From the NCBI GenBank assembly GCA_965197575.1, contig OZ240214.1, positions 3,038,001 through 3,102,000 on the forward strand: a DNA stretch of 64,000 nucleotides, written 5' to 3'. This DNA is from VXOI01 sp965197575 (GTDB taxonomy: Bacteria; Chloroflexota; Dehalococcoidia; Lucifugimonadales; UBA3495). The position numbers and the translations under genes are program-made. The notes beneath the pieces are model-generated. The model worked only from the letters and a program-made list of their open reading frames with translations. It did no database searches and had not been told where the DNA came from. Positions 45,464 to 54,399 of the stretch are shown piece by piece. Within the stretch, counting starts at the first letter, position 1. Every line of letters starts with the position of its first letter.

Positions 45464-45613
45464 ATGCCCAGCCTGATCAGCAAGCTGGGATTCCCCGGAA
45501 ACCGGCCCGGGGCGGTCGCGGAGACCGCCGGAGGCCCGTTCATGACCCTGGCCGACGATACGCTCATACCCACGCCCCAGGGATGGACAGCCCTGGGAGA
45601 CATCACCATCGGG
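45464..45613 (+). pseudogene. Hint/intein N-terminal fragment
   Basis: MTLADDTLIPTPQGWTALGD, then ITIGQQAFDD matches the first block of Hint domains (D-T-x-I-x-T-x-x-G-W, then D-I-x-x-G-x-x-x-F-D), as found in inteins inside phage terminases and polymerases. The splicing cysteine is not visible and nothing intein-like follows. The remaining frame to 45808 is a hydrophobic stretch (LFSLLFAVVWVFVVWYEVF) and then a MITE end. A leftover of a phage gene is the likeliest reading. Confidence 0.45.
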
Positions 45614-45784
45614 CAGCAGGCCTTCGATGACCGGACCCAACCGCCGGCGGATGAACCTGAAGTGGCCCGTGGGACGCCGGGAGTCCAAGCGGCGCTGTGC
45701 GTCGCCCTGTTCAGCCTCCTCTTCGCCGTTGTCTGGGTGTTCGTCGTGTGGTACGAGGTCTTCGAGAACACCGCGGACTCCCTA

Positions 45785-45931
45785 GTATTACAACGACGGA
45801 TTGTCTGAGAAGGTGATCCGTACGCCGAAATTGAAGCTGCTGCCGAACGGGCGCGGGCCTCGCACAGTGAATTGCTCGTGGTCAGACAGGAACCATAAAT
45901 AGTCTTTTTCTACAATCCGTCGTTGTAATAC
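45785..45931. mobile_element. 147-bp MITE a
   Basis: GTATTACAACGACGGATTGT at the left is repeated as an exact inverse at the right (20 bp). It is flanked by TA in CTAG at both sides (45782-45785 and 45931-45934). The right CTAG is also the left target of IS630-B copy 2. No coding capacity; its parent transposase is not in the window. Confidence 0.85.
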
Positions 45932-45933
45932 TA

Positions 45934-47140
45934 GTACCGTTTCAATTTAATCCTGATGGATATACATGTTGGAGTTTACTGCGGGCGTCTTGAGTGGAGA
46001 ACCGCCAGTCTATGACGGCGCCAGCATCGTTGCGCTCGCGTTCGAGGGCGGCGACCTCCTGCCGCAGCAGCACTTCATCGCCGACCCGGCGGTTCAGACA
46101 CTGTCTGCTGAAGACGCTCAACTCGATCTCGGCCATGTTCAGCCAGCTTCCATGCACGGGAGTGTGGTGCAGCTCCAAGCGCTTGGCTATACGACGCGCT
46201 TCGGACGCTCCAAATGCTTCGTAGAGCGAGCCCAACTTGTGCGTATTGAGATTGTCCAACACCAGCCGGACCACCCTGGCGTGGGGGTACGCCTGGTCAA
46301 CCAGCCAGCGCATCTGGTGAGCAAAGTCCACCGCAGTGCGGCGCCCGGTCACTTCGGCATGTCTCCATCCGCCCTTCGGTTCACAGAACATGAACAGGTT
46401 TCGGGTACCGTTTCGCTGGTACTCGGTGTCATAGCGTTCCACCCGTCCGGGCTTGGCCTTGATGGGCGGCCTCACGTCCTCGATCAACTGCTTGGAGGTC
46501 TCGTCGAAACACACCACCGGACGCTCCGGGTCGTAGTCTTCGTGGTACAGGTCCAGCACATCCTCCATCCGGGCCACGAACTCCCCGCTCACCTTGGGGA
46601 TGCACCACTCTTTCTTCTTCCATGGTTTGAGTTCGTTTTTTTGAGTATCTGGCGCACCGTCTCCAGGGATATGCTCCCGGCAAACTCCATCGCCACCACC
46701 TTGTCAGCAAGTAGCTGGAGCGTCCAGTGCGCGTGTCCTTCGGGCGCATTGCTGCACGCGATGGCGACGAGGTGCGCCTCCTGTCTGCCGCTCAGCTTGC
46801 GCTCACGGCCTGACCGTGGCCGGTCGTTGATTGCGGCTTCCACCCCCTCCTCGACGAACCGTCTGCGCACTCTGGCAACAGTGGCGGCGTTGAGCGAAAC
46901 CGCCTCAGCTACCTCGCGGTCTGCGAGTCCTTCGTCAGCTTTCAACAGCGCAAGGGCCCGCTTTACCGTGCGGGCCAACGGCTTGCCACGGCCGGATGTT
47001 TCAATCAGAGCGGAGCGTTCGGATTGGGTCAGTTCGACTTTGTATTTGGAGACAGGCATGTCAGGTACGGCCTCGCTAAAGGATTTTACCCAAGCCTACC
47101 TGATCTTCTTTATGATTGTAAGACTTTCTGGAAACGGTAC
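45934..47140 (-). mobile_element. IS630-family element B, copy 2
   Basis: 1207 bp, same orientation and apparently the same sequence as the copy at 42.5 kb. Left TA is shared with MITE a and right TA with MITE b, so three elements lie end to end with no other DNA between them. Confidence 0.92.
45942..47059 (-). CDS. IS630-family transposase B, copy 2 (-1 frameshift)
   Basis: Both frames encode the same residues as copy 1: helix-turn-helix part from MPVSKYKVELTQSERS, A7 slip site, then the DDE part with CFDETSK, LDNLNTH and WLNMAEIE. The identity of two copies 3.4 kb apart means transposition or duplication was recent, so this element is the best candidate for an active transposase in the window. 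It could also move the 118-bp MITE near 23.4 kb, whose ends match. Confidence 0.88.
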
Positions 47141-47142
47141 TA

Positions 47143-47292
47143 GCAGCCTGTCCGAGAATAAATTTTTGCTCCGTATATCGTCATAATATTCCAGAGTATG
47201 TGCTAAACACGAAGTAGTATGAACAACATTATGCTTCTGAAACACCAAGTTGACGATAATCGTTGTACTCCACTATTTCTCGGACGGGCTGC
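47143..47292. mobile_element. 150-bp MITE b
   Basis: It begins GCAGCCTGTCCGAGAATA and ends with the near-exact inverse (GCAGCCCGTCCGAGAAATA), with CTAG at both ends. The left CTAG is the right end of IS630-B copy 2. AT-rich interior, no gene. It interrupts a short frame reading DTCAAIIMGTAEAAIAAAVL just to the right. Confidence 0.75.
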
Positions 47293-47742
47293 TAGCCGAT
47301 ACCTGCGCTGCCATCATCATGGGCACCGCGGAAGCGGCAATAGCCGCCGCCGTGCTGACCGTGCTCATGGTCTAGGCAACGATATTCGTCGGGGCCATGG
47401 CCAGGCGGCTCTCCACACTGTGGCCCAGGTCGTGACTGGAAAGCCTCGCGAAAGAGGCGACAACGTGGGTAAGCCCGGTGGGAATCCTGGAACCAGCGGC
47501 GCAAGGACTCCTAAGCCCGTACCCATCGACGAGCCAACGCCGGGCAGACATAGGCCGGAGGTGTAGCCCTTGTGGGGCAGTCGTTCCTGATTGCAGGGGC
47601 GGTCGGCATCCCGGCCCCAAAACGACCCGCCACAGACAGCCCGGACAGGCGCACTCTAAAGACCACGGACGGCCAGGCGGGCCTGGACGGGGCCTGGCCG
47701 GGAGTTGACCCGGCGCTCATGGACGGCCCGGACTCCCGCCGC
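47293..47742. other. Degenerate stretch without a supported gene
   Basis: Short frames such as DTCAAIIMGTAEAAIAAAVL, then TVLMV* and ATIFVGAMARRLSTLWPRS* suggest decayed hydrophobic phage-type genes broken by stops. None can be named and no RNA or repeat was recognised. Confidence 0.5.
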
Positions 47743-48148
47743 TAGCCTCACGACACGGTCATCTGGGCCCTGCACCTGGCCATCGGGAAGGGACGCCGGG
47801 CGGTGCGCCGGTACCTGAACGCGGCCCACGCTATCGACACGGCCTGGCCCGGGCCCAACGAGGAACGCACAGCCGGATGGGCCAATGGCATGGCAAGCAT
47901 CGCCGCCCCGAACACGTACCATGCGCTGCGTTTCGCCTGCACCCTGGACAGGGGACCGGCGGTGCAGAGAAGAGGAATGCGCCTTTTACGAGGACATTGA
48001 GGACGCCCGGGGCCTGGTGGGCATCGCCCTCGAACTGTTGGACAAGGCGTACCTAGAGCAGGGAAATGGGATGGTCCGCAGCTGCCACGACGAGATGGCA
48101 GCTTCCCTGCACCACGGAATCCACACCGCAGCCGAAGTCGCCCGCTGA
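47743..48148 (+). pseudogene. Decayed helical protein of unknown family
   Basis: The frame HDTVIWALHLAIGKGRRAVR, then RYLNAAHAIDTAWPGPNEER and GWANGMASIAAPNTYHALRF is protein-like, then a frame change near base 47960 continues as ECAFYEDIEDARGLVGIALE and LLDKAYLEQGNGMVRSCHDE up to a normal stop. Joined, this is about 130 residues, helical and soluble. No family is recognised; it may be a phage or island gene. A TAG just upstream removes any good start. Confidence 0.45.
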
Positions 48149-48403
48149 GCTAAGTGACGGCTCAACAGTTGGCTGGTCATCTTCCAGATAAGAACCGCTG
48201 GCGCTCCCCATGTGATGGCAGCGTTACGCAACCTGACAACCACCTTAGTGCGGTGGGCGGGCCATACCAACGCAGCCTCTACCTTGCCACGTCCTGCCGC
48301 TCGCTTTCCCGAAGCCTTCGCCTTATTGGGCATTGCCTATACCGCCGGAGAATGAAGAGGCTCTGTTACCGGCAGCCGGTCAGATTTACAACCGTTCGCG
48401 TTT
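48149..48403. other. No gene seen
   Basis: 255 bases between two pseudogenes. Only short frames without family-like content, and no clear repeat or RNA. Confidence 0.4.
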
Positions 48404-48871
48404 TTGCTAATTTTCTCTGGACCTATAGTCCCTTCGGGACTTCTTCAGTATTGGGGCTATATCGGCTTGTATAACGCCAGGCCGCAATTCTTCATGCCGT
48501 ATGGGGGCATTCCGACGTCATCGAGCCAAACCAGCCAGAGGCACAAGCACACGATCACCGGATTGACCAACGGCGCCGAATATACGGTGCGGGTCATCGC
48601 CACCAACGCTGGCGTTGATAGCGGCCCGTCGCCCGAGGCGACCGGCACGCCGCAATCGACGCCTGGGCAGCCCCGCCTGTTCGTCGATAACGAGGTAGTC
48701 AAGATACATGAGAACTCCTTCCCGTGGTTGCGCGAAACATGGACCTACATCACCGATCAAGACGTTTCCGTGGAGTTCAATGGTTCAATGAAGGTAGCTT
48801 GTCAGTCGTTATTACTTTTTGTAATCCGTTTCCAAGGCTGTATCCATGTGAAGCAAGTTCTGTTGCAGTAG
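48404..48871 (+). pseudogene. Fibronectin type III fragment
   Basis: KHTITGLTNGAEYTVRVIAT, then NAGVDSGPSPEATGTPQSTP is the second half of a fibronectin type III domain (L-x-x-G-x-x-Y-x-V-R-V-x-A-x-N). FVDNEVVKIHENSFPWLRET follows. There is no signal peptide, no start and no complete domain. It is a piece of a large surface or secreted protein left behind, cut on both sides. Confidence 0.55.
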
Positions 48872-48894
48872 ACTGAAACAGCCCAACGTTACTG

Positions 48895-49003
48895 ATGCGT
48901 GAATTAACGATTAAACTCTAGCGCACCGCATCCGTCATTCCCGCGAAAGTGGGAGTGACGATGGAGTGACGATATGGCTTGGTTTAGATATTTACTCACG
49001 CAT
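48895..49003. repeat. Imperfect inverted-repeat element upstream of livG
   Basis: ATGCGTGAATTAACGATTAAAC at the left pairs with an inverse arm at 48982-49003 at about 16 of 22 positions. Inside are a CATTCCCGCG...GTGGGAGTG hairpin and an 11-bp tandem duplication GGAGTGACGAT (48952-48973). It may be an old MITE sitting between the decay zone and the transporter operon. Confidence 0.45.
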
Positions 49004-49035
49004 GGGTAATTGTTGGTCCAGCGTACGGAGGCAGT

Positions 49036-49827
49036 TTGGCCGATACGACGCCTATACTCGAGGTTCGAGACCTGGTGAAGGACTTCGGAGGGGTGCGGGC
49101 GGTTGACCACTGCACCCTCCAGGTCATGCCGGGCGCAATCACCGGGATAATCGGCCCCAACGGTGCGGGCAAGACGACCCTGTTCAACTTGGTATCCGGC
49201 GCAATCGCCCCAACCAGCGGGCGGATTATCTTCGACGGCAGGCGCATCGACGGCATGGGTATGCACCGGACCTTCGGGCTGGGACTCATGCGCACCTTCC
49301 AGATTCCCAGGGAGATGAAGCGCATGACGGTGCTGGAAAACCTGATGCTGGTGCCGGCGCCCCAGACCGGCGAACGCATCTGGGCGTCGTGGCTGCTGCC
49401 CCGGAAGGTGGCCCGCGAGGAGCGGCGCATCGAGTCACAGGCGCTAGAGGTCCTGGAACTGGTCAGCCTCTCCCACCTGGCCAACGAGTACGCCGGCAAC
49501 CTGTCCGGTGGCCAGAAGAAACTGCTGGAACTGGCCCGCACCCTGATGGCCCGGCCCAAAATGGTGTTGCTTGATGAACCTGGCGCCGGGGTCAACCGCA
49601 CGCTGCTTCAGGACATCTCGAAAAATATCCTGCTGGCCAGCGTCGAGCGCGGTATCACCTTCGTCATCATTGAGCACGACATGAGGTTCGTCATGTCCAT
49701 GTGCGACCCGATTATCGTCATGGCTAATGGAGCCGTGATTGCCCAAGGCACGCCGACGGGGGTGCAGCAAGACCCGCAGGTGTTGGAAGCCTACCTGGGA
49801 GGAGGCCCCGCCCATGGCGCTCCTTGA
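49036..49827 (+). CDS. livG: Branched-chain amino acid-type ABC transporter ATPase
   Basis: A 263-residue LivG ATPase: Walker A IGPNGAGKTTLFNLVSGA, signature NLSGGQKKLLELARTLM, Walker B MVLLDEPGAGVN and switch histidine in IIEHDMRFV. It powers import of branched-chain amino acids or related acids together with LivF, LivH, LivM and a binding protein. Translation starts at TTG with GGAGG 6 bases upstream. First gene of a compact operon; livF overlaps its end by 14 bases. Confidence 0.93.
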   Translation: MADTTPILEVRDLVKDFGGVRAVDHCTLQVMPGAITGIIGPNGAGKTTLFNLVSGAIAPTSGRIIFDGRRIDGMGMHRTFGLGLMRTFQIPREMKRMTVLENLMLVPAPQTGERIWASWLLPRKVAREERRIESQALEVLELVSLSHLANEYAGNLSGGQKKLLELARTLMARPKMVLLDEPGAGVNRTLLQDISKNILLASVERGITFVIIEHDMRFVMSMCDPIIVMANGAVIAQGTPTGVQQDPQVLEAYLGGGPAHGAP

Positions 49828-50518
49828 GGCTTCGGAAGTGGTGGCCGGGTATGGACAGACCGAGATACTGCACGGCGTGTCCATCACTGTGGGCGAGGGC
49901 GAAGTGGTCACCATCATCGGCCCCAACGGCTGCGGGAAGTCCACCTTGATGAAGGCCATCGTCGGCTTGGTCAAGGTGCGAACGGGAAGCGTGACCTTCC
50001 GGGGCGAGGACATATCCGGCCTCGCCCCGGAGCTGATTGTCCGCACCGGTTTGTGCTACGTCCCCCAGACCAACAACGTGTTCCCTTCCCTGAGCATCCG
50101 GGAGAACCTGGAGATGGGCGCTTTCGTCCGCCGCGACGAATACCGGGGACGTATTGATGAGATGTTCGAGATTTTCCCGGACCTGGCCATGCAGCCGGGC
50201 CGCAGGGCGGGCAGCCTGTCGGGCGGGCAGAGGCAGATGCTGGCCCTCGCCCGCGCCCTGATGCTGGACCCCGCGCTGCTGCTGCTGGACGAGCCGTCAG
50301 CCGGGCTTTCTCCGGTGATGATGGGCCTGGTGTTCGAGCGCATCCGGGAAATCAACCGGAGCGGCGTCGCGCTGCTTCTGGTGGAGCAGAACGCCCGGGA
50401 CGCGCTCCGAATGTCGGACCGTGGCTACGTCCTGGTCTCCGGCGAGAACCGCCTGGAGGACAGCGGCCCGGAGTTGCTGGACAATCCGGAGGTAGCCAGC
50501 CTCTATCTGGGAGGATAA
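49814..50518 (+). CDS. livF: Branched-chain amino acid-type ABC transporter ATPase
   Basis: A 234-residue LivF ATPase with IIGPNGCGKSTLMKAI (Walker A), GSLSGGQRQMLALARALM (signature), LLLLDEPSAGLSP (Walker B) and LLVEQNARDAL. The ATG is inside the end of livG and has GGGAGGAGG in front; the frame is open 25 codons earlier, which is a shadow of livG. Smaller than LivG because it lacks the C-terminal extension, as usual. Confidence 0.93.
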   Translation: MALLEASEVVAGYGQTEILHGVSITVGEGEVVTIIGPNGCGKSTLMKAIVGLVKVRTGSVTFRGEDISGLAPELIVRTGLCYVPQTNNVFPSLSIRENLEMGAFVRRDEYRGRIDEMFEIFPDLAMQPGRRAGSLSGGQRQMLALARALMLDPALLLLDEPSAGLSPVMMGLVFERIREINRSGVALLLVEQNARDALRMSDRGYVLVSGENRLEDSGPELLDNPEVASLYLGG

Positions 50519-50545
50519 GCCAGACTTGTTTTTGTCAGACCAAAT

Positions 50546-51571
50546 ATGACCACCCTGCGCGACGCTGCAAGGCGAATCGGCCGGGCCTGGACGCCGGGCC
50601 ACACCACGGCGGCCATCGTAGTGGTGGCGCTGGCGATTGGTTTCCTGCCCTTCGTCAAAATGGGGCTGGTGGTAAACGGGGTTTTCCTGGGGGCCATCAT
50701 CGCACTGGGGGCCGTTGGCCTGACCCTGATTTACGGCATCCTGAATTTCGCCAACATCGCCCACGGCGACTACATGACCGTGGGGGCCTACGTCGCTCTG
50801 CTCATCGCCGGAAACCTGTTTCCCAGGATTGGGGTTGAAAGCGGCGGTCTGGGGCCGTTCACCTTCGGCTATCCCTTGCTCATCGCCTTGCCGGTAGCGG
50901 TGGCCGCGGTGGCGGCCGGGGCCGTCATTCTGGACGTGGCTATCTACCGTCGGCTTCGGGAGCGGGGCGTGAACATGGTGGTAATGTCGATGGCCTCCCT
51001 GGGGCTGGCCATCGCGCTGCGCGGGTTAGTGCAGATAATCTGGGGCGGCGAGACGCAGCATCTCCCCCGCGAGTCCCGGCAGGTCTATCACCTGCCCATG
51101 GACGTGCGCATACCGCCGGACGCCATCTTCATCGCCATCGTAACAATCATCCTGGTGGCGGTCGTCTACGTGATTCTGACCCGCACCCGGATGGGCAAGG
51201 CCATGCGGGCCACTGCCGACAACCCGGACCTGGCGCTGGTCAGCGGCATAGACACCCGGCGCGTCCTCTGGTGGACCTGGGCCATGGGCGCGGCACTGGC
51301 CGCCACCGCCGGGGTGCTGCTGGCGGTGTTTCAGGCGCAGATATTGCCCATCATGGGCTGGAAGTTCCTCATCCCCCTGTTCGCGGCGGTCATCCTGGGC
51401 GGCATCGGCAACCCATACGGCGCGCTGGTGGCCGCCTTCGTCATCGGTGTGACTTCGGAGGTCTCGACCCAGTGGATTAACCCCAGCTACAAACCGGCGG
51501 TGGCGTTCGCGCTTATGATTGTGATGCTGCTGGCGAGGCCGCGAGGGATATTCGGCGGCTCCGGTAATTGA
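50546..51571 (+). CDS. livH: Branched-chain amino acid-type ABC permease
   Basis: A 341-residue inner-membrane permease with about eight to nine spans. GVFLGAIIALGAVGLTLIYG is the first conserved span, followed by ILNFANIAHGDYMTVGAYVA, and the cytoplasmic EAA-like loop TRTRMGKAMRATADNPDLAL couples to the ATPases. GMKF-like ending spans (IPLFAAVILGGIGNPYGALV) are typical. It pairs with LivM to form the channel. It starts 27 bases after livF. Confidence 0.92.
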   Translation: MTTLRDAARRIGRAWTPGHTTAAIVVVALAIGFLPFVKMGLVVNGVFLGAIIALGAVGLTLIYGILNFANIAHGDYMTVGAYVALLIAGNLFPRIGVESGGLGPFTFGYPLLIALPVAVAAVAAGAVILDVAIYRRLRERGVNMVVMSMASLGLAIALRGLVQIIWGGETQHLPRESRQVYHLPMDVRIPPDAIFIAIVTIILVAVVYVILTRTRMGKAMRATADNPDLALVSGIDTRRVLWWTWAMGAALAATAGVLLAVFQAQILPIMGWKFLIPLFAAVILGGIGNPYGALVAAFVIGVTSEVSTQWINPSYKPAVAFALMIVMLLARPRGIFGGSGN

Positions 51572-51623
51572 GGACTGAGCATCCCGGCTCGGAATCCGGG
51601 CCGGTTTTCGGTGAGCTTGCAGA

Positions 51624-52625
51624 ATGGACGTAATCGGCATTGTCAACTACGGAGTGGGCTTCGTCATTATGGCGGGCATTTACTCCATTTTTTCCTTGGG
51701 GCTGAACGTCCATTGGGGATTCACCGGACTATTCAACATCGGGATCGCCGGCTTCTTCGCGCTGGGCGCCTACACGTCGGCGCTGATGACCACTCCGCCC
51801 CCGGACGCGGCCTTGGTCGAGGATTTCAGGTTCGGCGGCGACTGGGCTGGGCTGGGGTTCCTGGACCTTGGGATTGACCTGTGGTTCCTTCTGGGCCTCG
51901 TGGCTGCGGCGATAGTATGCGGGATAATCGCCCTGGTTATCGGCTACGTCACGCTGCGGTTGCGGGACGACTACCTCGCCATTGCGACGCTGGGCATCGC
52001 CGAAACGGTACGGCTCTTCTTCCTGAACGAGAAGTGGGCGGCCAACGGCTCCAAGGGGCTGTACCGCATCCCGGAGTTCCTGGGAGACCAAGTATCGCCG
52101 GAACACTACGACTATCTGTATCTGGTGGTGGTGCTGGCCGCGCTGGCCGTCCTGTTCGTCGCGGTGCAGCGGGTGGTGCAGTCTCCGTGGGGCCGGGTGC
52201 TGCGTGCGGTGCGGGAGGACGAGGTAGCGGCCCAGGCCAGCGGCAAAAACGTTTTCCGTTTCAAGCTCCAGGCGTTCATACTGGGCGCGGTAATCATGGG
52301 GATAGGCGGGGCGCTGTTCGCCCATCACTTCCGGTTCATCGCTCCCCTGACCTTCGACCCGCTGCTGGCAACCTTCGTGATATGGGCCATGCTGATAGTC
52401 GGGGGTTCCGGCAACAACCTGGGCGCGGTGCTGGGCGCGTTCATCGTCTGGGGAATCTGGACGGGCACGCAGTTCCTGCCGGGGCCGCTGGCCGACCCCA
52501 ACGTGCGTTTCTTTATGATTGGCGTTCTTATCGTCGCAGTGATTCTGCTGCGCCCCGGCGGAATCCTGGAGGAGCGGCGGCGAGTGTCGCAAGGGCCGGA
52601 CACGAAACCCGCGGCGGACGCCTGA
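51624..52625 (+). CDS. livM: Branched-chain amino acid-type ABC permease
   Basis: A 333-residue membrane protein with NYGVGFVIMAGIYSIFSLGL, NVHWGFTGLFNIGIAGFFAL and the EAA-like loop SPWGRVLRAVREDEVAAQAS, followed by LQAFILGAVIMGIGGALFAH. These are hallmarks of LivM. It lies 52 bases after livH in the same operon and ends in a short polar tail. The binding-protein gene is convergent just downstream. Confidence 0.92.
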   Translation: MDVIGIVNYGVGFVIMAGIYSIFSLGLNVHWGFTGLFNIGIAGFFALGAYTSALMTTPPPDAALVEDFRFGGDWAGLGFLDLGIDLWFLLGLVAAAIVCGIIALVIGYVTLRLRDDYLAIATLGIAETVRLFFLNEKWAANGSKGLYRIPEFLGDQVSPEHYDYLYLVVVLAALAVLFVAVQRVVQSPWGRVLRAVREDEVAAQASGKNVFRFKLQAFILGAVIMGIGGALFAHHFRFIAPLTFDPLLATFVIWAMLIVGGSGNNLGAVLGAFIVWGIWTGTQFLPGPLADPNVRFFMIGVLIVAVILLRPGGILEERRRVSQGPDTKPAADA

Positions 52626-52641
52626 AGATACCCGGCCATGC

Positions 52642-52670
52642 AAAAAGGAGCAGCCGCAAAGGGCTGCCCC
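52642..52670 (-). terminator. Intrinsic terminator of the livK-type gene
   Basis: On the minus strand GGGGCAGCC, a CTTTGC loop and GGCTGCTCC are followed by TTTTT, 38 bases after the stop of the binding-protein gene. The stem may also slow transcripts coming from livM on the other strand, but no T-run follows there. Confidence 0.75.
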
Positions 52671-52707
52671 AAAACCTGCCTGCCTGCCTGATTGACGCGG
52701 GGAGAAG

Positions 52708-54150
52708 CTACGGCGTCTCGTACCTGCCGGTAGACTTGATCTTGCCGTCGGATATGGTCCAGATTTCGATGGTGCCGAACACGTCGCCGTATTCATCGAA
52801 TTCGATGTCCCCGCCGGCGCCATTGTAATTGATGTCCTGGCCCGCGGCGATAAGAGCGAGGGCTCTGGCTATCTCATCCCGGCCTGGACCAACGACCTCG
52901 CCGGGGGCATTGGCCACGTCCCGGATGGCGTCGCGAATGGCCGCGGAGTCGGTGGTGCTGCCGGCCTTGGCGGCCGCCAACGCAATCAGCACGGTGGCAT
53001 CATAGTGTTCGGCCATAAACGGATGCGATACCGGGAACCCGAAAGTATCCTCGTAGGCCATCTCGAAAGCATCCTTTGCCGGGCTGCCCGGGCTGCCTTG
53101 CACCGTGCCCATGGAGCCTTCCAACGCTTCCCACGCATCGATGCCGTCAATCCATTCCGACCCTTTAGTACCGTCAGCGAACAGGAACTCATCGGCGTAT
53201 CCGCCTTCCATCGCCTCGCGGACATAGACGGTGGCCTGGCCGGTGTAACTCAGGACCGCCAGCGCGTCGGGGTCGCCCTCGGTGGCCTTATCCAGCTCGG
53301 AGGCATAGGTGGGTTGCACGTCCTCGTGGGGAACCTTGCCCGTAACCGTTCCGCCCAAGGCCGTAAAGCTCTCCTCGAACTGGTTGGCCAAGCCCTCGCC
53401 ATAGGCGTTGTTGAGGTACATGATGCCGACTGTCTGGTAGCCCTGCTCCTGTGCGAGACGGGCCAGAACAACGCCCTGAGAGGCATCGGAGGGTGTGGTG
53501 CGGAAGAGAAAGTCGTTGTCTTCCAGCACCGTGATGCTGGGCGCGGTTGACGCCCCGGAGACCATCAGTGTTTCCTTGGGGATGGTAACCGCGTTGGCCA
53601 CGGCGACCGTCACTCCGCTGGAGAGTGCACCGACGATGGCGACGACGTTTTCCACGTCCACGAGCGCGCGCGCGGCGTCCACGCCCTGGACCGGATTCAC
53701 CGCAGTGTCGCGGCTGATGATGACCATCGAAGCGCCATGCACTCCACCAGCGCGGTTGACGTGGTCGGAAGCCAGCTCGACGGCGTTGCGAAGCGGCGGG
53801 CCAAATTCGGAGAGCGAGCCGGTGAAAACGTTGAGACTCCCGACAATCAGCGGGTCAAGGGCCTCCATGGGAACCGAGACCTCGACTACCCGGGTTACCT
53901 CGACCTCTTTCTCTTCCTCGACTACCCGCGTAACCTCGACTTCTTTCTCCTGCTCCACCACCCGCGTAACCTCGACTTCTTTCTCCTGCTCCACCACCCG
54001 CGTAACCTCGACTTCTTTCTCCTCCTCGACTACCCGCGTAACTTCAACCTCCTGGATTACGGTTTCGCCGTTGCCGCAAGCAACCACGGCCAACACCAAA
54101 ATGGCCGCCAGAGCCGCCGTAAACAGACCGGACTTCCCAACCTTGAACAT
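52708..54150 (-). CDS. livK: Leu/Ile/Val-type substrate-binding lipoprotein with repeat linker
   Basis: About 480 residues. A signal peptide (FTAALAAILVLAVVAC) ends in a lipobox cysteine. Then a 12-residue unit, EVEVTRVVEEEK or EVEVTRVVEQEK, is repeated four to five times, probably forming a stalk or coiled coil. The rest is a type I periplasmic-binding domain: LIVGSLNVFTGSLSEFGPPL, VVAIVGALSSGVTVAVANAV and QTVGIMYLNNAYGEGLANQF. It should deliver the ligand to LivHMGF encoded on the other strand. GAAGGA precedes the chosen ATG; another lies 6 bases upstream. Confidence 0.88.
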   Translation of the reverse strand: MFKVGKSGLFTAALAAILVLAVVACGNGETVIQEVEVTRVVEEEKEVEVTRVVEQEKEVEVTRVVEQEKEVEVTRVVEEEKEVEVTRVVEVSVPMEALDPLIVGSLNVFTGSLSEFGPPLRNAVELASDHVNRAGGVHGASMVIISRDTAVNPVQGVDAARALVDVENVVAIVGALSSGVTVAVANAVTIPKETLMVSGASTAPSITVLEDNDFLFRTTPSDASQGVVLARLAQEQGYQTVGIMYLNNAYGEGLANQFEESFTALGGTVTGKVPHEDVQPTYASELDKATEGDPDALAVLSYTGQATVYVREAMEGGYADEFLFADGTKGSEWIDGIDAWEALEGSMGTVQGSPGSPAKDAFEMAYEDTFGFPVSHPFMAEHYDATVLIALAAAKAGSTTDSAAIRDAIRDVANAPGEVVGPGRDEIARALALIAAGQDINYNGAGGDIEFDEYGDVFGTIEIWTISDGKIKSTGRYETP

Positions 54151-54399
54151 GAACATCCTTCCCTCTCCGTTCGCTGTCATTCTCGCCTTGAAGGAATGTA
54201 ACCGGATGATTGCTCTACCCCCTAAAATACACTGTCTTGTCCGGTCTTGCGAGTAGGTCTGTCAAGTCACTGCGGGTAGTTGTGGGAATGGCGGTCTGAA
54301 AACTACCGGACCGCCACCGTTCAGATAGAAGACTCGTCCGGTGGCAACTGACCCTAGAAATTTGGCCGGAAAGTGGCGGCAGAAGGATGAGTGGCTATA

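Noticed and set aside
53880..54060. CRISPR-like array
   Set aside because: The regular DNA repeats are in-frame codons for the EVEVTRVVE stalk of the binding lipoprotein, without spacers. No other candidate array exists in the window.
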